Source: Protonemura montana
Taxonomy: Eukaryota > Arthropoda > Insecta > Plecoptera > Nemouridae
DNA length: 64,000 bases
Direction of reading: 5' to 3'
Assembly (NCBI GenBank): GCA_947568835.1
Contig: OX387603.1
Coordinates: 14,160,651 to 14,224,650 of the forward strand
Positions 10,911 to 22,200 of this stretch are shown here, in pieces (positions within the stretch are counted from its first letter, which is position 1; every line of letters begins with the position of its first letter). Both the position numbers and the translations under genes were made by a program. The notes beneath the pieces are model-generated. The model was not told the DNA's origin. It was given only the letters and a program-made list of their open reading frames with translations, and did no database searches.

Positions 10911-11254
10911 ATTTTGAACTGTCTTCGCGAAAAATAGCCGTCAAATGACTCATTTAGCGGCAAATATGGAGGATGCTACTAGGTGGAGTAACTGTCGTTG
11001 CAGGTGCTAGAAATGTCATTTCTTTACTCTTTCTGATTGCTCATATTTGAGTCTAGTTTACGCTCAATTAATTTTTAAGAATGTTAGCCTCAACGATTGA
11101 TATACATGTGTTGATGTGGATAATAATTTGTTGAAAAGGACGGCCGCAAGCGCTATCAGGTGGCACCGACCGTGACCACATGTTGCTGGATTGTTTGCTC
11201 AGCGGAAAGTTTAACAATAACACTGGTCCTCTGACCATACCTAGGAATTCAATG
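10911..11254. repeat. Dispersed ~340-bp repeat, family R, copy 1
   Basis: Begins near ATAGCGCTAATTTT and ends near CCTAGGAATTCAATG. It shares with 28376-28720 and 59931-60220 the ordered blocks ATGCTACTAG, CAACGATTGATATACATG (absent in copy 3), GGTGGCACC and TTTACTCAGCAGAAA-type sequence. No open frame is shared. I do not recognise the family. It could be a SINE or a non-autonomous DNA element. Confidence 0.65.
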
Positions 11255-11954
11255 CAATTGATGAATTTTGACACAAAAGTCAAAAGATTCCAAATATTTC
11301 TATGGGTAAACAAGTGAGAAAATGATGATAAAGTTGTGCCCAGCTATTCTGATCGAACGGATTAAAACCTTGTGTTTCGGATGTTTTCATATTACAATTA
11401 GAACTGAACAGTTTAAAATTGTTTCCTGCTTCAAACTATGTGCCTGGTACAGTGCTTATTATAAGCGATGACTCTGTACAGGACGTTTAACAAATTCGTG
11501 CAATTAACTAACAACTGCACTTTGCAAGTGCAGACGATTTTAATTGAAATCCGAGTCATACTTTGATCTACTTTTTAATTTTCATCAAGCTATGATCTCG
11601 CTCAGTTTTATAAAACTTGATATAACTGTGTATTTTTCATTCATGTCAAGGGGATGTATTACTTTTCAAACATACGGGGATTTTTCACTAGGCGAGTTTC
11701 AATCATATATGAATATTTTGTTTGCCCAGGTGTAATCAGAATGCAAATGATAAAATCAGCAAACTATAGTTGAGTGCATGCGGCTATTATATTCAACCGC
11801 TTCGATGTTAAAAATATAAATATTTTTAAAGTTACCTGCCGTTGATTAAGATAACCTTAAATTTGTGCACGTAATTATTTTATACGTTAGCTTTTAAATA
11901 CATATTCAGTTTTTATGGCCCGACGTTTAGAACATCCTAATTGACTGCCTGATA

Positions 11955-12386
11955 GATTGATTTGTGGTTTTCAACCACGAACGGTTTCGAAAATGTGCCC
12001 TGTAGGACTGGTGTGTCTATGGCGTCCTTTGAAATAGTGGGTAAACTTCTTAACCTAACCTAAGTTAATCTATAACTTAGTATACCTGATGAATCGAGTT
12101 TCATTCCTGTCGAAGAGCTTTCAAGGGACCACCAGTTTACTCTCCCTTCCGAAAGACGGTTCAGCATCGGACAATGGGATTCCTCCAAAAACCCTCACCG
12201 CCGAGAGGTTGATAAGCAAGGTTAATGTAATCGTATCATGATAACTTCGATCCTTCCAATCTCTTTCCTGAACTGAACTGGTCATGATTAAAATGGTTAC
12301 TTATCAAATATCGGACCCAGCCCAGTGTTGCTTAACTTCGGCGATCCTACTAGAACCAGTGCTTCCAAAACGCCAAACCGTTCGGC
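11955..12386 (-). repeat. 5S-rRNA-derived SINE, copy A (old)
   Basis: Minus-strand copy. The 5' end, at the high coordinate, reads CCGAACGGTTTGGCG and then a diverged 5S-like segment around 12300-12350. The 3' tail with a GATTGATTTGTG-type run is at the low coordinate. This is the most diverged of seven copies. Confidence 0.75.
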
Positions 12387-13190
12387 ACAATTCATGTTAT
12401 TTATTTTCTCGTAGAGGAAATAGTTTAATAAAAAAAAAAAAAACGATTCTCAATATATCGCAATTTGATCGTTTAGTTTTAGTTTTTTAGTGTTTTTTTA
12501 GTGAGTAAGCAAACGTGGTTTAATGGGACGTGCTGTTTACATCTGTCTACCCTTCTTGTTCAGCTCTGGCTTCGTTTTAATTAATTGTCCGAATCCGACA
12601 ATATCTCTGTTGTTACTTGTTTTTGTTCAACTAGCAAATAGCACGCTCACAAACTTTTGCTCGCTCACCGACGCCCATTATTCTGGAATCGAGCACCTTA
12701 TTATCGCTGTACCCTACAGGTATTTGGATCAGTGTATTTCAGACAGACCAACCTGTAAGCATTGTTTTTACGTTTGAATGGCAATATTTATTTATTTATT
12801 TATTTATTTATTTATTGTTTTTTTTTCGACAACGAAGGCAAGTCCACAAGTGTGATATAATAGAAACGCGGTATTTATAAACATGAACAATTAAAAACAT
12901 TATTTACAAACGTAAGTTTAAATTAAGAGGTAACACAAGTAAATGCAGTTGGTAAATAATACAGTTAGAAGTTTTCATGAAGGAGTCTGAAAGGATGTCG
13001 ATGTCAGGGTAGGTAGTTGTTATTGTAGTTGTATTGCAGGATGTCATTATCTGTCAAGCATCGAATCGATATCGCTCGATTTTATTACAAAACATTCGTG
13101 TCAAATGGCTGCTCGACAAATAAAACATTGTCTTGCCGAGATACTAATGCGTTGATCATCTTTGCTTAGTCATTACAATATTTTTCAAGT
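12387..13190. other. Non-coding stretch with a (TTTA)n microsatellite
   Basis: A TTTA tetranucleotide run of about 30 bp lies at 12787-12816. An 84-codon open frame at 12523-12777 begins with a hydrophobic stretch but resembles nothing I know and has no supporting splice context. Confidence 0.5.
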
Positions 13191-13312
13191 CTGAGTTTAG
13201 CTGCTAACTCTAAGAAACAGCTGAATTTCACTGCATGTGATTGGTTACTGCCATGGCAATCGATTTTACTTCCACTTTATCTAAGAGTTAGGAAAATTGT
13301 AATACTTGGCCG
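13190..13312. repeat. Fold-back repeat, family P, copy 2 (partial)
   Basis: Contains AACAGCTGAATTTCACTGCA, TGTGATTGG and CTGCCATGGCAAT in the order seen in the other P copies, flanked by imperfect inverted CTAACTC/GAGTTAG ends. Confidence 0.6.
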
Positions 13313-14100
13313 ACTGAACGGTATTTATTCTTGCCAGTGAATTTGTTTCACAAAGAAAATTGCTTTTTCGCTGCATATCGGCTGTAGTTAATTTAACAAA
13401 TCTCGACTGAAAAGTGTTACTTGTTTTTACTACTGTCTTGATTCAATCCGAAAGTTTTTTAAAATTTATTTTTTGTTCTAGTGGCGATGTTCTTGACAGA
13501 TCTTTTCTTGTCGGAATCTTTCTTTAACTTCAAATCCAGCAAGTTTCATTACTAGATTTATTCATTACGAATACGCATCACTCCAGTCGAGTGACAGAAG
13601 GGAATATTTCTATATTTCTAGCATCGAGTGACAAACCTCGTAGCTAATTGTTAGTCAGCATATTGCGCGCTTTCTTCCAATTTACTTAAAATTTCTTGGG
13701 GAATTTCGTGGAGAAAACTCGTGAAGAATTTTGCTCGATTCTTGCTCTATGTCTAGTTTCTGTCTCATTGATTCGCCAAAATGCTTATCATGGACGGACA
13801 TGGCGATTGTTGATGACCAGGAGCCGAGATGGTAACAAATTCAACAAATTTAATATAGTCAAAATGCTTTCATACGAAAATACCGGTAGGTCTAACTGAC
13901 AGAAGTTTTTTTTTTTTTATATTGAACTGCATTTGAAGCCAATTACTTGCTGCTTGAATCGTGACTTGAATATTGATTTTTAACACGTGTTTTTCATTAT
14001 TCGTATGCCTCATTAGCATACATTTCTTTTACATACCTACCTGCAAACAATTTTTAGATTATTTTCAACCGATTCCAAATTTCAACTTTTTCCTGTTTTC
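13313..14100. other. Non-coding stretch
   Basis: AT-rich, with short open frames only and a homopolymer T run near 13905. No feature supported. Confidence 0.5.
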
Positions 14101-14526
14101 GATTGATTGATTATTGTGTTTCACGACGCACTGGCCCTACGGCACTGGTCTAATGGCGTCGGTGAATGAGCGGATGATTCTGAAGATGATGAACCTAACC
14201 TAGTATAGAAGGGAGGAGGGTAATCCCGGTGCCGGCAAGTAGCCTACTCCTGTCGAATAGCACTAAGGGGACCACCGGCTTAACGTCCCTTCCGAAGGAC
14301 GGTACAACGCGAACATCAGGATTCCTCCACAAATCCATGCAGTTGAGAGGTTGATAAGCAAGGCGAATGAAGTTGCTGTACTAACTTTCATCCCTCCAAC
14401 CTCTCTCCCGAACAGAACTGATTATGTGTATGATGGTCACTCATCCAATACCTGACGCAGCGCAGTGTTGCTTAACTTCGATGATCTTACGAGAACCATT
14501 GTTTCCAAAAACACTAAACCGTTCGG
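14101..14526 (-). repeat. 5S-rRNA-derived SINE, copy B
   Basis: Minus-strand copy with a GATTGATTGATT tail at the low-coordinate end. The 5S-like head at about 14440-14526 includes, on the minus strand, AAGTTAAGCAACACTGCG and GGATGAGTGACC. It belongs to the family described at 60822-61250. Confidence 0.88.
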
Positions 14527-16123
14527 TTTTTTTCCCCTGTGTTTTACCAATTACTTCTCACTTTCCACATGTTTCCCGACCTCTACTTCCCCCTAGTTGT
14601 TCAATGCGATCACTGTGATTTCTTGTCGTTTTTTTTTTTGGTTTTGGATAATTAACATGCTTCGCTCTTTTAGCAAAACTCGACTCTACGAGGGTTGTGC
14701 TCCAAAATATTGACTTATAAAATCGTAATTTTAAGCTACACAAATTAAAAAAAAAAAAACGACGAATGTAATCACAGAAATGATCGTACTATCTCAGCAT
14801 TCAGACGCGAGAAAGCATGAGATTATCCAAGTCACTCAAAATATAACCCCACGTTTAATCCCTCATGATTCCGTGGAAATTTGGTTTTCAGCAAAGAACA
14901 ATACTTGGCTTTCTTGACTTATCCTGGAAAAGCTTGAGCCAGGATTACTCGCTTTTATCTCTGATCTTAGTCCTGAATGTAATTTAGTTTGCGCCTATTT
15001 CAATAAAAGCATGTTCTGAGGGCCCAAGAAAACAATAAAATCACGAAAATTCCCATCAAGACGAGGGTACGTGGATCAATGAGACAAAAGAAACTTGGGA
15101 CTGAGCTTGAGCTTTTGGTATACACGGTGGTTTTTCTACTTAAGGACTAACTTAACAAATTTGGTTTGCATATATAGTCTCGTGTATTGTGGCACCTACG
15201 CTATGATCTGAAACCTTCCCCATGCTTGGAATTCAGCGAAGCTCACATCGTTTTCGAGCTCTCGAGTGGTTATTAGTTTCTGCTTACGACCTCAAAACGT
15301 CTTAAGTATTGTTTCAAGAATCTTCCTTGAGTTCACGCTTTGAGCCAGTCTCACCGTACCAGATGTACTTTTCTGTGACACAATCAATTTCACATAAGAT
15401 GGCGGGGAAAAATAAATAGTGTTTGATTTTTTTTTGTATTTTTATTTATTTTATATGAACAGGTCTTTATTAAGATTCTGTCCTTGCATAAAAGCTACCC
15501 AAGTCTTAGGGTAGTAATTATCTGACCATGATTTTTATTGAATTAACGATAGAAAAGGCGGAAACGAGCCAAGAAATGAATCCTTCCTGGACTAGCTTAA
15601 TGAGCGGAGCGTATACTCAATTTGACTACCCGAAAAGAAAACGGGGAAAATGTCTTTCCTTTTTTGCGCGTGTTTGTTTATACCGGTCAAACGGTTCTTT
15701 GAAAAACGGTACCTACTTTGAAAACTGGGAAACTTACATTAAAAACTTAGATCTACTTCGTTTTTTAAATTTATCTGCTTAATGTTTTAAATCAAGCCTA
15801 ACTAAAATTTCCACCAAAATATTTACCAAAAAAATCCAGATACATATTAAGGATGATATTCGCAGATACCAAAGAGTTTCCATGGAAACATTTGTATTGT
15901 GCGAGGCATGAAGCATGAAGCATGAAGCATGCCCTTTCCGAAGAAAACTTAAAAGATGAAGATCAAAATAAAATACGCTCAACTACAACGCAACTCCAAT
16001 TGCGTTCGCGAAGATCTAGTAGTAATAAAAGTGCAAAAGATGTTTATATTCTAGTAATGTGTTGTCCGGGATTGCTTGGTACCATAAACTTTGAACTTAC
16101 CAGAATATTCTTCACCTGCGCAG
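14527..16123. other. Non-coding stretch before the first recognised metalloprotease exon
   Basis: No recognisable gene. A short GCATGAA tandem repeat (about four units) is at 15905-15930. The last bases before 16124 form a splice acceptor, TTCACCTGCGCAG. Confidence 0.5.
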
Positions 16124-16224
16124 GTAATCCACGGAGTGCATATCGAGCCTGCACACATCGTCAAGAAGCGCAGCATCACGCAGCCGCTGCGGATTCTTCT
16201 CTACTACGACGAAAGCGTGTATAG
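16124..16224 (+). CDS. LMLN: LMLN coding exon: propeptide end and start of mature enzyme
   Basis: Starts after GCGCAG and encodes [17 protein letters not shown], then [14 protein letters not shown], ending with two bases of an Arg codon before GTAAGG. This is the conserved beginning of invadolysin proteins. The frame that starts at a Met upstream in another phase (15922) is a shadow. Confidence 0.93.
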
Positions 16225-19200
16225 GTAAGGCAATCAATTCGGAAAATGAATGTAAAAACTTTTTAACAAGCGTTATTTTTTAATTTAAAGGTCTACTTTT
16301 CCGCGAGTGTTAATTAGTTTGCTTTGTCAGCAAGCGACAAACGTTGAGAGCGACAATATATAAATGAATTCTAACTTAGCTATGACTTGGAAAGAGTTGG
16401 GTGGTAGAAGTTTGTTGATTTACGAATTCAAAGAATCATTCTTATTTTCCTCTGTTACCTTTGTGTGCTGTGCACAAAGAAAATCGTATTTGTACTTTTC
16501 TACTTTCCTTTTGACCACTCACATTTTCCAATATATCAATTGTTACAAAGCAGAAACTTGGAGGATTTTCATCAAAATCATTCTTATATTTTCAATATTT
16601 GAAGTCAAACTTCTCCTTATATTTATTCAAATATATATTCAAATTATTTAAGCATTTATAAATCTGGCTTATCAATTTAGAACATGTATTCAGGCACTTT
16701 ATAGCAAGTTGTAGGTGTAAGTGTCAGGGAGCTTATTAATTTAATTAACAGGCTTACCAAGTTCCGTTGCTTTTGGAATCTAGCTAGAACTCTGGGGGAT
16801 ACTAACAGGAATCGCAAAGGAATGTCACTGACGGGTTTAAGTGGGAATGAGGGTGGAAACCGCATCTTTCTCCCTGGGGACTCTTGACAGCCTTTCAAGC
16901 CTTGCAGCTTCGAAATGTTACTTACATGTCTCGAAAAGTGAAGGCGGTAAAAGGTAGTTGAAGGTAGCTCGAAAATGTTTCTCTTTTTTACTATGTCAAC
17001 AGTGATTTTTTTGCTTTTTAAATGTTCTGTTTAATTAGTGGTGAATTTTTAATGAGTTTATTTGAAAGAGTCTGGACGTGTATTCTGGCTGAAGAATGAG
17101 AACTCATTAGCCAGTCAGCTGAGAAAGATTAGAAATGGTAGAAATGACACCAATTAAAGATCGGAATATAATTTCAGATCAAGCGAATCACTGGAAAGTA
17201 CGTGCACAAGAAGTTTCATCTGATGTCTAATCCTAGATCAAGATAATCAGTTAAGGTTTCTATCGACAGTATCCCGTGGTGAATTCAAAATTAAACGTCC
17301 AGTACCTGTAATTGCATTCGCTAATAGAGTAATCTTGGCAGATCAATTAAAGAAACGTTATTTACAATCGCTTTGGCCACGAGTTAGGTGTAGCAATGAA
17401 ATATACTGACTTGCATATTTAAATCAAAGTAATCGAAGGGACTATCATTTGCATATATCGACTAGTTTTTCACTCTAGGTTGCATAATGATGAGCTTTGT
17501 CACAAATTGCAGTGCAATTTGTGCGGCACATCAATCATCGGTGTAAATAACGAGTCGGGAATAAGATTTACTTCGAAGATAATTTATATTTCATCTCATT
17601 GGAATGACACGTCAGAGGTAATTACTAAGGAAGTGATCGTGAATCAATTGTAATCTTTGAACATCTTTGATCAGTTCAAAATTCAGCTCAACAACTTTTT
17701 GGGAGTATTGGTTTTTAAGCGTGCATGACATAAGCGTTGAAGATACACGCTATGGAAAGGAGGCTAGACAAAAGAAATGTGCTAGACAAAAGAAATGTGC
17801 TACTGAACCGAGATACGAACTTGGGACCTCCCAATTGCCGGTCGGGTGCTCTACCAACAGAGCTATCCGAGCACATATATTCTAGCTTCGCGGAGTGGGA
17901 GTCAAGGGGATTGGACTTACACTCAAGGTCTGTGCTCAAGGGTTATTTGTTACGTTCTTCTTACTTTCGATTACGAGAAAACATTTATATTCTAGTGATA
18001 CGACGAAATGAAACTATATTTTATTCCACTTAGGTACAGTTTTATGGTACTTTTTCGATTTGAAAGTGTCAGTGAGTGGAGTGCAATTCGAACAAAAGCT
18101 ACATAAATTCCCCTCTGTTGTGTTATCCGATCCGTTTTTACAAATAGTTATCTCGAGTTTTCCACTTAATTTGTATCTAATTGCCACTGACGGTATATTC
18201 TCACGGTCGTGGATGTTCCTATCACTTGGTCACGACCAGTTCTTGAGAGTAATAACGGGATGGGAGAGGGTGAAATACATCAACAATCTTAGCACGTCGT
18301 CAGGTTTAGTCGACGTCCTCCCCGATATCTTGCGAGTTGTCTTGTTCATTTTGGCAGGGAAAGTAGTAATTGGGCCAGGAGGCATCATTCACGTTGTTTT
18401 CAGTTTTACTTCGTCGACTTACAAGTACTTACAATTACTTACGTACTATGTGTACTGTAGACACTCTTATTTGGACATGTGTTTTTTTGGTGACGTAATT
18501 TTGTTAGATACTTTTTATATTTTAATTTTCTTTCGAGTGAAGTAGTCAAACAGTGCAAGAAAAACAGAAGTGAAGTGTGAAGTATATGTTTATATTGTGT
18601 AAACTTTAAAAAAGTTCTGACTTGGAGGTGGTGCTACTAAAGTTGTAATATTGTGAGTAGTGGCGCTTTTGAGAAAAAGAAACGGAACAGAGAGAAGGAA
18701 AGCGAAAAAGAGACGGAAAAGGAACAAAAAGGAGTAAAATCCTTCACATGCCGAGTTCTGTCGGTGTTTTTCTTAAAACTTTAATTTATGGTCATGAATT
18801 ATTCCTGGATACATCCGAACTCTCGAGTCACGACCCACGGGAAAATTCAATGTAAAAAATCGTTCGGACAATTGGCATGTGTAAAATCAGGACTGTGGTA
18901 TTCCTTCCCTGTTCATTAATTATTCAAGAGTCGGCGTTCACCGGCGGTCAAACCTCCTGCACAATCTCCACGGACGTCTATATCCAGGCATCGCTTTTCC
19001 TCGCTTTTCCTCGCTTTTCCGATCTCTGAGTGGAATAATACCCATGCGGATTTCGACAAACATTGAAGCATGTTTGATTAAATAAACAATATTTCCGAGA
19101 AATTTCAAGCCTCATTTGCGAAAACTTCTGCTATTCGCTAGTTATGTTTACACCTGAATGAAATAATTCCAACTTGGTGAGGGAGGGAAACGACCAAATT

Positions 19201-22200
19201 GTGTAAATTAGGTTCAGCATGCAAGAAGATCGATATTTCGTAAAAAATATGCATCTGGCGTGTGCTATGAACCCTGCGCCCGTATGCTACGCTCTTGTAA
19301 AATTATTCGAAAACTTGGTAGCAATTAACTATGAGTACTCATACGTACCTACACTCAGAAAAGACAGGCTCTAAACCAGAGAATTTCCAACTCAAAATAA
19401 AGCTTAACGTCACTTCAAAATGATTTATAATTCCGATTCACATTTCAAAGAGCGTTAATTACATTTTCATAACACTCGCGTGGCAACAAATTGGCACAAA
19501 CACAAAGGAAATGTGTTTCCCTGTGGTGGTAACGAAGTTAACAAACAGAATTTTCTTCTAAACACTGCGTCTGATGCTCTGGCAAAAACTTTGCCAAGCA
19601 TCTTCGTGCTCTTTATATGCAGCTTGGTTGTGCGAAGCAAGATTGAGACATAACGTTTCAATTTCAAGAGCGATTATATTTTCAAATATGTTCTCAACCT
19701 GTTCTCGGAGAGTAGATGCACGCCTTTGGCTTTGTGGCATAATTAAACGTTTTGCGCTAGTGCTTGAAGGGGATGCTGAAATACAAGCGACCAAGTTACA
19801 AAATCTAGCTTTCGTGATCGCCCGACTTCGGAAACGTACGAGTGTTTTTTTTTTCTAAATTAAAACTGTGCTAACGATATACTTTTGCGAGATAATTACA
19901 GATCGTGAAATTCTACTAATAGCGCAGATAGTTTAGCTCAAGAAAATGATATCATAACCTTACTTTAATTATTAATTCTACATGGAGGCTGTGTTGCAGT
20001 ATGCAATCTACATCTGCAGTCTAATCTACATATACCTGCAGCTATCAAATTCTCTAAGATATGATACATGTCTCCAGTTAAAAGATTTAACCGCACATAG
20101 TTTGCAATATCTAGGTTAAAAGATAACTTGAAGTTTACAAAAAAAAGAGAAGTTCCTGCTTGGCTGTAGCTATGGAGATGAGTCTTTAACTGGCAGGTTA
20201 CCTAGCACATGCCTAAACAGACATAGGACACAATTCAAACTGATTTTATTCTTTTTTTTTGCCTGCTCTTCTACCTTGACCAGTCAAATGATACAATTTG
20301 CATGCCCCAATGTAAATAACCCTACATTTTCATGACATTACGCTGACATTCAACCGCCACATCATGTTGACATTTGCCAGGCCGGACTGCTGCAACATCA
20401 ACATTTATACACGATACAGTTGACAACTTTTCCTCACCCCACATTTATTTTCCGTCTATTTCCACTACACTTCCCGTGACAAGCAGACTGGCAATCACTC
20501 ACACCAATCGCGTTCCCTTTTTCTAGTTATATTGCTTTTTTTTGACATCCAAGATACACTATCATGAAAGTTTTTTCTATGCTTTCCGGAAATGAAAAGG
20601 ACGTTGTATCACTTAGATATCGAAAGCTAGAAAATAAATAAGATTTCCTTAAAATTTTTGACCCTTATTATATGTAATATTATTTTTCAATTATGGTGGT
20701 TTTTAGACTCATGTCTACTTGATTTATCCTTAGCACTAGTTTTAAGAAAACCTATTTGAAATGGGGTTTGAATGCTAAGTAAAGGACAACTAAATTTCCC
20801 GACGTTTCGTAGCATGTACTAGTTCTTTCTTCAAGGGTTTTCGTATTGAATATATAATTGAATGTAAGGACTGCTCTAACCCTTGAAGAAGTAACAGGTG
20901 CAAGTTACGAAACGTCGGGAAATTTAGTTGTCCTTTACTTAGAATTCAAAACCCATTTCAAATAGTTTTTCTTATTTTTCAATCGTTCTTTTTTCTTTGT
21001 TTCTTTGTAAGGGGACGGTAGAGTGGTGTTGACACTCTAGAAGGGTGGTAAGCTAGCAGTGGATATCCTGTACTTTCCCGTAGGCCTAGAAACACAGTAT
21101 ATCACTGAGCTCTCTATAGTCTCACTCAAACTCGTCACACCTAGCTTCGTATCTTCGCACAGAGGGAATAACGGTTGGGTTCACCTATATATAACTTACA
21201 AAATAAATAAAAAAAAGCCGTAAAAAGGAGGCATGAATGTATACAATAAAACGTCGAGTGTGAAATCTTTCCTCGCTTTTTTCGTAAAAATACATTTTCT
21301 CTGGTTGGGAAATTTTTTTTTTAAATTGGCGATGAAACCATCGAAGAGTGTGCTTGTCACTTCTAGCATGCTGTTTCAATTTCCTATATGTGTGGTTGAT
21401 TTGTAATTATAGTCTATACCAAACACTCAGTTGGTGATTTCGAACAAAAGGGTTTTTTTTTTCGTGCATTTGTAGAAGCCAATATTTACCACTGAAACAC
21501 TTCAGCTGTCAGATTTGATTGATTAGGCTGCGATGTCGAATGTTTTTCGTACTGAAGCGTTTTAGTGCGTTTTAGTTGTTGACCTGGCAGAAAGGGATGG
21601 GGTTAGATACGTGAGTTAGCTACAAAGCTTAGGTGGTCGAGTCACAATAGTGTCACTATAGACTAGAATATAAACAGGAATCGAACGAAGACCCTCCTAA
21701 TTATGTGAAATCTGATTTAAATTGCAAACGCTTGCAATGCGTGGGGTATTTTATTATTTGGAATACTTATTTATTAGGAACACAATTTTTGAGAGGTTAG
21801 TAGTGTTCTTATTAGTAAAATATCCATACTGATTCAATATTTGTTCGTGTATTTTAGTGAATATGTTACCATCTTCAAAAATATTATTATGTTAATGAAA
21901 AACATTGTACCTTTCCCAAACGCAAGCCAAGGCTTATGTAGGCGTTTATTCTTATGTATTTAACTTAATTATATTTATATTTATATTTATGTATTTTTGT
22001 AAATTCTCATATAAGAATAAATACAAAAAAAAAATGTTGACAACTTTAAAATGCAATGCACCTGCGATTTTGGGAAACACAAAACGTATCCAGCACCTTA
22101 ACAAGTGTATTCAGTATAGAGAAACAGAACGATGAAAGCTAAAGTAATATCAATTTATACGCTTGTCAAGTCGCGAATGGTCTTAACTATCAGCCAAACG

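Noticed and set aside
17737..18033. 98-codon frame with a 'GALPTELSE' peptide
   Set aside because: This peptide is the antisense translation of the tRNA-like sequence at 17800-17873.
18060..18545. 161-codon open frame on the plus strand inside the large LMLN intron
   Set aside because: No recognisable domain, patchy hydrophobic composition and no splice or promoter context. The length is possible by chance in 64 kb.
19558..19794. Minus-strand 78-codon frame with a helical-looking composition
   Set aside because: No family recognised and an overlapping plus-strand frame of similar length. No support for either.
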